This document shows positions 1 through 6,042 of a stretch of DNA of 6,595 nt, one piece after another. The notes below the pieces were generated by a model. It had not been told where the DNA came from, searched no databases, and saw only the letters and a program-made list of their open reading frames with translations. The translations under genes were made by a program, and so were the position numbers. This DNA is from an uncultured Oscillospiraceae bacterium (GTDB lineage: Bacteria > Bacillota > Clostridia > Oscillospirales > Oscillospiraceae). The stretch covers positions 1 to 6,595 of the forward strand of contig CAKUNY010000114.1 of NCBI GenBank assembly GCA_934668605.1, read 5' to 3'. Position 1 is the stretch's first letter; each line of letters begins with the position of its first letter.

Positions 1-872
1 AGCAGGTCGATCGTGCGGATTGTCGCCGCACAGATAGCGGGAGCCAGCGTATTGGAGAAAAGGTACGGACGCGAACGCTGGCGCAGAAGGTCGACGATTG
101 GCTGACGGGCTGCTGTGTAGCCACCAGACGCACCGCCCATCGCCTTGCCGAACGTACCGGTGATGATATCGACTCTTCCCATAACACCGCAGAACTCCGC
201 GGTTCCGCGGCCGTGCTCGCCCATGAAGCCGACAGCGTGGCTGTCATCGACCATTGTCAGCGCATCATAGCGGTCGGCGAGATCGCAGATGACCTTGAGG
301 TTCGCAATGTAGCCGTCCATAGAGAACACGCCATCTGTGGCGATGATGATCTTTTTGCAGCCTGCCTCGCGTGCCTCCTTAAGCCTGGCTTCGAGGTCTT
401 CCATGTTGTTGTTGAGGTAGCGATAGCGCTTGGCCTTGCACAGACGCACACCATCGATGATAGAGGCATGGTTCAGCTCGTCCGAGATAACTGCATCTTC
501 GGCTCCGAGCAGCGTTTCAAACAAGCCGCCGTTGGCATCAAAGCAGGAGGAATACAGGATTGCGTCGTCGGTACCCGCAAAATTTGCGATACGGCGCTCA
601 AGCTCCTTGTGAATCTGCTGCGTGCCGCAAATAAAGCGCACGGAGGACAAGCCAAAGCCCCACTTATCATAGCTTTCCTTTGCGGCAGCAATCAAGCGGG
701 AATCATCGGACAAACCGAGGTAGTTGTTCGCGCACATGTTGACCACGTGGCTTTTCTGCACTGTATCAATACACGAACGCTGCGGCGTGGTAATAATACG
801 CTCTTCACGCCAGGTACCGGCCTCACGGATAGCATCGAGTTCTTTTTCAAATGCCTGCAATGCGGTTTTCAT
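1..872 (-). CDS. kbl: Glycine C-acetyltransferase (2-amino-3-ketobutyrate CoA ligase), C-terminus cut by window edge
   Basis: This PLP-dependent cytosolic enzyme of the alpha-oxoamine synthase family takes the unstable 2-amino-3-oxobutyrate made by threonine dehydrogenase and cleaves it with CoA to glycine and acetyl-CoA. The visible part is the N-terminal 290 residues; the family is usually about 395-400, so roughly 105 residues lie beyond the edge. It matches E. coli Kbl as I remember it almost motif for motif: CANNYLGL at 47-54, SVRFICGTQ at 77-85, SSCFDANGG at 108-116, LNHASIIDG at 133-141 (His136 should stack on PLP), [10 protein letters not shown] at 178-187, VDDSHAVGF at 208-216, and [13 protein letters not shown] at 239-251 with Lys243 as the expected Schiff-base lysine. 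The ATG at 872 has an ideal ribosome site 7 nt upstream. It lies 12 nt after the tdh stop, so the two are almost certainly cotranscribed. No frameshift or missing catalytic residue is visible. Confidence 0.96.
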   Translation of the reverse strand, partial: MKTALQAFEKELDAIREAGTWREERIITTPQRSCIDTVQKSHVVNMCANNYLGLSDDSRLIAAAKESYDKWGFGLSSVRFICGTQQIHKELERRIANFAGTDDAILYSSCFDANGGLFETLLGAEDAVISDELNHASIIDGVRLCKAKRYRYLNNNMEDLEARLKEAREAGCKKIIIATDGVFSMDGYIANLKVICDLADRYDALTMVDDSHAVGFMGEHGRGTAEFCGVMGRVDIITGTFGKAMGGASGGYTAARQPIVDLLRQRSRPYLFSNTLAPAICAATIRTIDL

Positions 873-879
873 GAAAACT

Positions 880-886
880 CCTCCTT
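880..886 (-). promoter_or_regulatory. Shine-Dalgarno of kbl overlapping the tdh stop codon
   Basis: On the minus strand AAGGAGG lies 7 nt before the kbl ATG and shares bases with the TAA stop of tdh (887-885). This fixes the kbl start. It also suggests translational coupling, with ribosomes finishing tdh positioned to start kbl, which would keep the two enzymes balanced and limit escape of the unstable intermediate. The coupling is inferred; the motif is seen directly. Confidence 0.85.
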
Positions 887-1922
887 ACTTCGTCCAGTCG
901 AGAATGACCTTGCCGGATTTGCCACTGTTCATGGCAGCGAAACCCTTTTCAAAATCAGTGTAATGGAAACGGTGCGTGATAACAGGCATCAGATCGAGAC
1001 CACCCTGCACCATATAGGACATCTGGTGCCAGTTGTCCATCTTGCGTCCGTAAATACCCTGAAGTGTCAAACCTTTGCAGATGACAGTATTCATATCGAC
1101 CTCGATAGGCTTGTTGCTGATGCCAAGCAGCGAGACCTTACCGCCGTTGCGCATGACGGAAATGAGCTGGTGGAACGCCGCAGCATTGCCCGACATCTCA
1201 AGACCCACATCAAAGCCTTCGGTGAGTCCCTGCGTGCGCATAACTTCGTGCAGATCTTCCTTCGCCGTGTTTACTGCCGCATCAACACCCATTTTGCAGG
1301 CAAGCTCCAGCCGGTAGTCATTGACGTCTGTGATGATGACGCGGCGCGCGCCGGCATACTTGCAGATACCCGCAGCAATCACGCCGATAGGACCTGCACC
1401 GGTAATGAGTACGTCCTCACCAATCAACGGGAACATCAGCGCGGTGTGTGTCGCATTGCCGAAGGCGTCAAAAAACGCCACGACATCCTCCGGCAGGCTC
1501 TCGTCGATGATAATGACGTTGGTTTGTGGAATACAGACATATTCGGCAAACGCGCCGTCGCGATCAACGCCGACGCCAACGGTATCCTTGCACCATTGGA
1601 TATTGCCGGAATGGCAGTTACGGCAATGGTGGCAGGTAATGTGCCCTTCGCCAGAGACGCGCTGGCCGACATGCAGCCCGGTCACGCCTTCGCCGAGCGC
1701 GGCGATTTCGCCGACATATTCATGACCGATGGTCATGGGCGGCTTGATATGCAGCTGCGCCCACGGGTCCCAGTTGTAGATGTGTACGTCCGTGCCGCAG
1801 ATGGCGGTCTTGTGGATCTTGATAAGAACCTCGCCCGCGCGGGGCTCGGGAACAGGCACCTGCCATAACTCCAGCCCGATGCCCTCTTTTGCTTTGACAA
1901 TCGCATTCATTTTCCGAATCAT
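885..1922 (-). CDS. tdh: L-threonine 3-dehydrogenase, zinc-dependent (MDR family)
   Basis: Oxidises L-threonine with NAD+ to 2-amino-3-oxobutyrate, which Kbl then cleaves. Counting from the Met at 1910, the protein has 341 residues, the same length as E. coli Tdh, and is colinear with it. The GroES-like catalytic domain carries KTAICGTDVHIYNWD at 34-48 with Cys38 as catalytic-zinc ligand, GHEYVGE at 62-68 (His63, Glu64), SGEGHITC at 86-93, and four structural-zinc cysteines at 93, 96, 99 and 107. The Rossmann motif GAGPIG is at 171-176, followed by VIITDVN with the NAD-binding acid Asp195. FDVGLEMSG (233-241) and GIYGRKM (285-291) are typical of true Tdh rather than other zinc alcohol dehydrogenases. 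The start is uncertain: ATG 1922 is closer to the only good ribosome site (14 nt), while ATG 1910 fits the homologue length. A TTG at 1955 is in frame but less likely. tdh lies downstream of a GntR-family gene and directly upstream of kbl. Confidence 0.96.
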   Translation of the reverse strand: MIRKMNAIVKAKEGIGLELWQVPVPEPRAGEVLIKIHKTAICGTDVHIYNWDPWAQLHIKPPMTIGHEYVGEIAALGEGVTGLHVGQRVSGEGHITCHHCRNCHSGNIQWCKDTVGVGVDRDGAFAEYVCIPQTNVIIIDESLPEDVVAFFDAFGNATHTALMFPLIGEDVLITGAGPIGVIAAGICKYAGARRVIITDVNDYRLELACKMGVDAAVNTAKEDLHEVMRTQGLTEGFDVGLEMSGNAAAFHQLISVMRNGGKVSLLGISNKPIEVDMNTVICKGLTLQGIYGRKMDNWHQMSYMVQGGLDLMPVITHRFHYTDFEKGFAAMNSGKSGKVILDWTK

Positions 1923-1936
1923 AAATGAAAAATGCA

Positions 1937-1942
1937 CTCCTT
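1937..1942 (-). promoter_or_regulatory. Probable ribosome binding site of tdh, with unusually long spacing
   Basis: AAGGAG on the minus strand is the only strong Shine-Dalgarno near the tdh start. It lies 14 nt from ATG 1922 and 26 nt from ATG 1910, compared with 7-8 nt for kbl and the two transporter genes. The sequence between is T-rich. It therefore favours 1922 over the homology-predicted 1910, but the spacing is suboptimal either way. Confidence 0.5.
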
Positions 1943-1997
1943 CCGAGCAAACCAAAAAGTCCTGCAGAATGGAAGAAAACAGATGTCATGTCACAAA

Positions 1998-2037
1998 GGG
2001 CTGCATGGCACTATGCATAGCACCAATAACACAGCCC
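1998..2037 (-). promoter_or_regulatory. Nested inverted repeat between gntR and tdh: candidate operator or attenuating hairpin
   Basis: On the minus strand TGGTGCTATGCATAGTGCCA (2025-2006) is palindromic except for its fourth and fifth pairs from each end, which are G-T and would be wobble pairs in RNA. It is enclosed by GGGCTG (2037-2032) and CAGCCC (2003-1998), allowing one long interrupted stem. A palindrome of this size between a GntR-family gene and the catabolic gene after it is a plausible operator for that regulator. As RNA it could be a weak terminator or attenuator, but only TTTGTG follows, so it is not a convincing intrinsic terminator. I could not find a confident separate tdh promoter in this gap, so readthrough from gntR is possible. 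I saw no second copy of the palindrome in the window. Confidence 0.5.
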
Positions 2038-2046
2038 GGAATTATT

Positions 2047-2766
2047 TTAGTGGAATTCCGTGCGGATGCGAAGCGTGCTGTTTGCTGGGTGGGCATACAT
2101 ATCCGTGCAGAAGATAGGCTGGTTCAGTCTGTCGTAATAGACCTTTTCAATCCGGATGCACGGAGAGTTTGTTTTTACGCCGAGATAATCCGCTTTTTCC
2201 TTGGACAGGTTGACAATGTGAAATTCCGATTCCGCATAGGCGATCGTTACATAATAAATGTCACGAAGTGTCGCATAAACGGTGTCCGCAAAAAGATGCT
2301 TTTCAATTTGGGGAAACCGGCTCTTCGGAAAATAACTCACACAGAGGTTGTATGGTTCGTCGTTGCGGGCTTTGACGCAATGCAGATACGAAAAGACGGT
2401 AAATGTCTCCGATGCGTCCATCTTTAGAAGGGCGCTTTTCTTTGTCAATCCGTCTTTCTCCACGCAGGAGAGAATCCGGTGCGAGGTTCCGGGGAGGTTA
2501 TGCTCCCAGATCTCCGTCGGGTCGTTTCCATAGCCGGAATTCTCTGTGACAAAAGTGCCCTTTCCCTGGACGCGGTTCAGGAAGCCGTCATTGCACAGAT
2601 CAGAGATGGCCTGACGAAGCGTCGCCCGGCTGACGCCGAACAACTCCATCAGTTGAACCTCGGTCGGTATCTGCGTGCCGCCCGGCCACTCTCCTTTGAC
2701 AATTTTGTCTCGCATGTAGTTTTCGACCTGATAATATAGGGGCAACCCATTTTTCTGTAAAACCAT
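2047..2766 (-). CDS. GntR-family transcriptional regulator, HutC/UTRA subfamily
   Basis: A DNA-binding repressor or activator that senses a small ligand. The 239-residue length is typical of the HutC subfamily. Residues about 7-74 form the winged helix-turn-helix: LPLYYQVENYMRDKI at 8-22, the IPTE turn at 33-36, recognition-helix region FGVSRATLRQAISDL at 43-57, and wing RVQGKGTFV at 65-73. Residues about 95-233 fit a UTRA ligand-binding domain, with hallmarks such as the SYFPKSRFP segment (144-152) and the late stretch IRIEKVYYDRLNQPIFCTDMY (split around 204-223). ATG 2766 is preferred over the in-frame TTG at 2823 because the family fold begins a few residues after this Met; its ribosome site (AAAGAG, 5 nt away) is weak. 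The gene follows the transporter terminator, has its own promoter, and precedes tdh-kbl, so control of threonine breakdown is the simplest inference. The ligand is unknown. Its base composition looks more AT-rich than that of the flanking genes. Confidence 0.92.
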   Translation of the reverse strand: MVLQKNGLPLYYQVENYMRDKIVKGEWPGGTQIPTEVQLMELFGVSRATLRQAISDLCNDGFLNRVQGKGTFVTENSGYGNDPTEIWEHNLPGTSHRILSCVEKDGLTKKSALLKMDASETFTVFSYLHCVKARNDEPYNLCVSYFPKSRFPQIEKHLFADTVYATLRDIYYVTIAYAESEFHIVNLSKEKADYLGVKTNSPCIRIEKVYYDRLNQPIFCTDMYAHPANSTLRIRTEFH

Positions 2767-2853
2767 AGCAGCTCTTTCTGGAAGTATTGCGCCGATTCGA
2801 TAGGCATATTTTTCTGTGCGCAAACCGCCGAGTTCCTTAATATTGCTTTTATT

Positions 2854-2882
2854 ATTCTAACATATTTTCGCAAAAACTGCAA
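2854..2882 (-). promoter_or_regulatory. Sigma-70/SigA-type promoter of the GntR-family gene
   Basis: On the minus strand TTGCAG (2882-2877) is followed by a 17-nt spacer and TAGAAT (2859-2854), a good -35/-10 pair at the optimal spacing within an AT-rich stretch. The predicted start near 2847 gives a leader of about 80 nt before ATG 2766. It lies just downstream of the transporter terminator, consistent with an independent transcription unit running into gntR and possibly on into tdh-kbl. Confidence 0.65.
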
Positions 2883-2901
2883 CCACAAACTTGCATGGGA
2901 G

Positions 2902-2930
2902 AAAAAACAAAGGGCTTTGCAAGCCCTTTG
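2902..2930 (-). terminator. Intrinsic terminator of the transporter operon
   Basis: A perfect 10-bp stem (CAAAGGGCTT at 2930-2921 pairing with AAGCCCTTTG at 2917-2908) closes a 3-nt loop. On the minus strand it is followed immediately by six T residues (2907-2902). It begins 10 nt after the permease stop codon. This is a textbook Rho-independent terminator ending the opine-dehydrogenase/TAXI/permease operon and separating it from the gntR-tdh-kbl unit. Confidence 0.9.
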
Positions 2931-2940
2931 CTTTTCTCTG

Positions 2941-4887
2941 CTATGATGCCTGCTTCTTCATACGCCGCTTTTTCAGGAAAAGCGGAACCAGAACAACGCA
3001 GGCTCCGGCAATACCAATCAAATCCGTTACGGTACCGGGAATAATCATCAAAAGCGCGGAAGCAATCAGGATGCATGCGGGGATAATCCCGAGCGGCAGG
3101 CTGAAGCAGCCGGCATAACGCTGCAGACCATACGAGAGCATTGTCGCTCCGATCAGCGCAGTGATAATTGTAACAATGATGTCGCCGGCCGCACCCTTCC
3201 AGAGAAGCGTCGGCGCATAGCAGAACATAAACGGAACGATGAATGCGCAGATACCGAGCTTGCAGGCCGTAAAGCCGACTTCCATGGGCTTCGAGCCGGA
3301 GATTGTCGCGCCGGCGTAGGCAGCCATAGCGACAGGCGGCGTAATAGCGGAAATGCAGGCGAAATAGAATACGAACATGTGCGCCTGAATAGCAGTAAGC
3401 CCCATGTCGATCAGAGCCGGAGCCGCAACCGCCGCGCAGATGATATAGGAAGCGGAGGTCGGAAGACCCATGCCGAGGATCAGCGAGGCGATCATCGTCA
3501 AAATCAGCGCGACCAAAAGGTGGCCGTTTGCAACCTCGACGACGAAGCTGGCAAATTTGATACCGGCACCCGTCATATTCAAGACACCGACAACGATACC
3601 GGCCGTGCCGCAGGCACAGATCATGCCGCAGGCGGATTTAGCGCCGTCTGCCATGGCATCCAGAATCTCCTTGAAGCTAAACTTCCGGTTCTTAATGATG
3701 TACACAATGATGCAGGACAAAATGCCCCAGGAGGCGGCGCGGATGGCGCTCTGGTTCAGAACGGTCATAACAATCGTGAGAACAACCAGCGGCAGGAGCA
3801 TGTAGAGATTCTGAAGGACGTACTTGCGCTTCGGGAGCTCTTCTTTCGAAACGCCGGTAAGGTTATTTTTTGCTGCTTCGATGTCTACCATCAGAAACAC
3901 GGTAAAGAAGTACAAAAGAGCCGGAATGATGGACGCGAGCATGATCTCGGAGTAGGGCGCGCCAATCAGTTCTGCCATAATAAACGCGGCCGAGCCCAGA
4001 ATCGGGGGCATAATCTGTCCGCCGGACGAGGCGGTCGCTTCGACTGCCGCGGCAAATTTGGGCTTATAGCCGACAGATTTCATCAGTGGGATGGTAAATG
4101 CGCCGGTCGAAACGACGTTTGCAACGGAGTTGCCGGATACAGTACCGAAAAGTGCGCTGGAGATAACGGCAACCTTTGCCGGGCCGCCGCGCTTGGAGCC
4201 CGCCAGAGACATGGCAAGATCGATGAAGAACGGTCCTGCGCCGGAGAAGGTCAAAAATGCGCCGAACACCATGAATAGGAAGACCATGGTTGCCGAGGCA
4301 TTCATCGGAGAGCCAAAGACAGCCTCGTAGCCGAGCATGTAGCTGATCGTCTTTTTCCAGCTGTAGCCGCTGTGGCCGAGACCGCCGCTGAAGTATTGGC
4401 CGAAGTGGCAGTAAAGCAGAAATACGATGGCGACTGTGGGAAGAATCATGCCGTAGATGCGCCGGGTGCCTTCCAGAAGCAGCAAAAGAATGATGCCGAT
4501 TGCAATCAGGTCGGCGGTCGTCGGATTGGAGCCCATCCGGTAGGCCATGCCGCGCTCGGCGGTGATGCAGTAAATGACTGTTCCGATACCGGCGATCATT
4601 AAAAGCACATCGTACCAGGGAACGGTGTCCTTGAACTTCTTGCCCGGCTTATAGATTGCATAAACAAGCAGCATGCCGAACAGAATGTGCATCAGATACA
4701 GCCGCCAGTACGAAATGGGGTGGATGACCAAAACATAAAAGTGGAACAGAACGGCGATGATACCGAGTACATAGACGTATTTTTTCCAGAAGCCGGTCAG
4801 CTCACGCTTTTTGCTGCCACCCTCTTCCAGTTCGAGATCGTCGACGGTCTTCTCCTTTTTTTGAAACAGCTCTTTTATTTTTTTCAT
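2941..4887 (-). CDS. TRAP transporter permease, fused DctQ-DctM type (TAXI-TRAP)
   Basis: Integral membrane component of a tripartite ATP-independent periplasmic-type transporter, driving uptake by an ion gradient with substrate delivered by the neighbouring binding protein. The 648 residues join a small DctQ-like region to a DctM-like region, the arrangement typical of TAXI systems. A charged cytoplasmic head (1-34) precedes hydrophobic helices at about 36-56, 62-79, 92-110, 124-139 and 143-163 (DctQ-like part). Many further helices follow from about 198 to 637, and the tail (639-648) is basic. Diagnostic DctM motifs are FGTVSGNSVANVVSTGAFTI (247-266), EATASSGGQIMPPILG (283-298), LGMGLPTSASYII (471-483) and AITPPVAMAAYAGA (514-527). 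ATG 4887 has AGAGGAG 8 nt upstream. The gene sits 92 nt downstream of the TAXI gene and 10 nt before a terminator. Membrane-segment limits are by eye. Substrate is not readable from the sequence. Confidence 0.95.
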   Translation of the reverse strand: MKKIKELFQKKEKTVDDLELEEGGSKKRELTGFWKKYVYVLGIIAVLFHFYVLVIHPISYWRLYLMHILFGMLLVYAIYKPGKKFKDTVPWYDVLLMIAGIGTVIYCITAERGMAYRMGSNPTTADLIAIGIILLLLLEGTRRIYGMILPTVAIVFLLYCHFGQYFSGGLGHSGYSWKKTISYMLGYEAVFGSPMNASATMVFLFMVFGAFLTFSGAGPFFIDLAMSLAGSKRGGPAKVAVISSALFGTVSGNSVANVVSTGAFTIPLMKSVGYKPKFAAAVEATASSGGQIMPPILGSAAFIMAELIGAPYSEIMLASIIPALLYFFTVFLMVDIEAAKNNLTGVSKEELPKRKYVLQNLYMLLPLVVLTIVMTVLNQSAIRAASWGILSCIIVYIIKNRKFSFKEILDAMADGAKSACGMICACGTAGIVVGVLNMTGAGIKFASFVVEVANGHLLVALILTMIASLILGMGLPTSASYIICAAVAAPALIDMGLTAIQAHMFVFYFACISAITPPVAMAAYAGATISGSKPMEVGFTACKLGICAFIVPFMFCYAPTLLWKGAAGDIIVTIITALIGATMLSYGLQRYAGCFSLPLGIIPACILIASALLMIIPGTVTDLIGIAGACVVLVPLFLKKRRMKKQAS

Positions 4888-4907
4888 AACGCTTTCTCCT
4901 CTGGTGC

Positions 4908-4939
4908 AGGGGCGTAAGGGCTCACGTCCTTACGCCCCT
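4908..4939. repeat. Intercistronic hairpin between the binding-protein and permease genes
   Basis: AGGGGCGTAAGG (4908-4919) and CCTTACGCCCCT (4928-4939) form a perfect 12-bp stem with an 8-nt loop. In the operon mRNA (minus strand) no T-tract follows, and the stem ends only 5 nt before the permease Shine-Dalgarno (4902-4896). It is therefore not a minus-strand terminator; it more likely protects the upstream binding-protein transcript or tempers permease translation, as intercistronic stems do in other binding-protein operons. Read on the plus strand, the stem is followed by a T-rich run ending in six T residues by 4950, so it could stop antisense transcription. The structure is seen; the role is inferred. 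Confidence 0.75.
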
Positions 4940-4979
4940 TTGTGTTTTTTATGCGGGGATAAGCCGGGGATTCTGGCGT

Positions 4980-5999
4980 TTAACCAAGCTTGAGATTGTC
5001 CGGGATTTCTACGCCGATTTCCTCATAATATCTCTGCGCGCCGGGGTGCAGCGGCATGGTGAGGAAGCCGAAGTTTGCGACATCGATACCTGCGGCGTTC
5101 TTGTCTACTTTTTCAATCTCAGCCTTGTTCTCAAAGGTTGCCTTTACCAGATTGTAAACAAGCTCTTCGTCCATATCTTTATTGGCCATAAAGAAGTTGC
5201 CGAAGGTGATGCAGGGAATGTCCTCGTCATGGTTCTTGTAGACGCCGCCGGGGATCACGCCAGAGGACCAATAGGGCTGCGCAGTGAGGACGGTATTGAT
5301 TTCGTCCTCCGTAAGCGGGATGATCTTAATGTCCTTCGAGGTTTCCAGATCCAGCATCCAGGAAGCGGGAACACCGGTCACGCCGAAGCCGACGTCAATC
5401 GTTCCGTCTTTCAGCGCGTCGCAGATACCGCTGGAAGCGAGGTTCGCGGTACTCTTTACGGTAATGCCGAGCGCATCAAGAAGCAGCGGTACTGCGTCAC
5501 CGGAGGTAGAGCCAAGCGCGCCGGTCGCGATTGCCTTTCCTTCCAAATCCATGATGGAGTTGATACCGCTGTCAGCCAGCGTGAAGATGTAGAGAACGGA
5601 CGAGTGTGTGGGGAACATGGACAGGCAGTTATCATATTTTGTGCCTTCGGCCCAGGATGTCCCAGCCCAGCCGTCGCCGCCCAGCCAGCTGGTGGTCATG
5701 CCCATGTCCATATCGCCGGAGCGCATGGACTGCATGTTGGTGATGCCGCCGGGGGTTGCTTCGATGGAAATTTCAACGCCGGGAAGCGCGGATTTCATCA
5801 CATCGGCCCAGCCAGTGCCAAGAATGTAGTAGGTAGAGCCGGTTGTGGATGTGCCAAGAACGAGGCGCGTGGTGCCGGAAGACGCGGTAGAGCTATCGGA
5901 GGACTTGGCGTCGGCATCCGTATTTTCGTTTTTTGCGCTGCAGGCTGCAAGCGCGAAGAGCATTGTCAGGGCAAGCAGGAAAGCAATGAGTCGTTTCAT
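4980..5999 (-). CDS. TAXI-family TRAP transporter solute-binding lipoprotein
   Basis: Extracytoplasmic receptor that captures the substrate and delivers it to the adjacent fused permease. The 339-residue product starts with a lipoprotein signal peptide (KR at 2-3, hydrophobic core 4-19, lipobox LAAC with Cys20), so it is expected to be anchored to the outer face of the membrane. A Ser/Asp/Ala-rich linker (about 21-44) leads into the mature fold. The TAXI signature is LVLGTSTTGSTYYILG at 46-61, followed by EATPGGITNMQSMRSGDMDMG (80-100) and, later, DLEGKAIATGALGSTSGDAV (151-170), all typical positions for the ligand-binding cleft. ATG 5999 is chosen because it gives an ideal signal peptide and has AAAGGA 7 nt upstream; upstream in-frame codons to 6056 would add 19 polar residues ahead of the signal. 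Some TAXI proteins are known to bind glutamate or glutamine, but family membership alone does not fix the ligand. Confidence 0.95.
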   Translation of the reverse strand: MKRLIAFLLALTMLFALAACSAKNENTDADAKSSDSSTASSGTTRLVLGTSTTGSTYYILGTGWADVMKSALPGVEISIEATPGGITNMQSMRSGDMDMGMTTSWLGGDGWAGTSWAEGTKYDNCLSMFPTHSSVLYIFTLADSGINSIMDLEGKAIATGALGSTSGDAVPLLLDALGITVKSTANLASSGICDALKDGTIDVGFGVTGVPASWMLDLETSKDIKIIPLTEDEINTVLTAQPYWSSGVIPGGVYKNHDEDIPCITFGNFFMANKDMDEELVYNLVKATFENKAEIEKVDKNAAGIDVANFGFLTMPLHPGAQRYYEEIGVEIPDNLKLG

Positions 6000-6042
6000 A
6001 ATGATGTCCTTTCTCTTGTTCTTAAGTTCACGGTTTGTTCTC

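Noticed and set aside
213..1868. A 551-codon plus-strand open frame antisense to kbl and tdh
   Set aside because: It lies entirely opposite two well-conserved enzymes, spans their junction, and its translation shows no recognisable domain. It is a shadow frame caused by codon bias in the minus-strand genes.
1943..1997. Possible tdh promoter downstream of the palindrome
   Set aside because: TTGTGA-like -35 candidates lack a matching -10 at 16-18 nt, so no promoter is called here.
2037..2060. A 7-bp inverted repeat (CGGAATT ... AATTCCG) around the stop codon of the GntR-family gene
   Set aside because: The stem is short and AT-rich with no T-tract on the minus strand, so it is not a credible terminator, and it overlaps the stronger nested palindrome by one base. 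Probably chance.
3379..4278. A 299-codon plus-strand open frame within the permease gene
   Set aside because: Its product is rich in Arg, Gly, Asp and His with no domain, as expected from the complement of hydrophobic membrane-protein codons.
6000..6042. Possible promoter for the TAXI gene between it and the upstream dehydrogenase
   Set aside because: Only 43 nt, with no reasonable -35/-10 pair apart from the ribosome site; cotranscription is the simpler reading.
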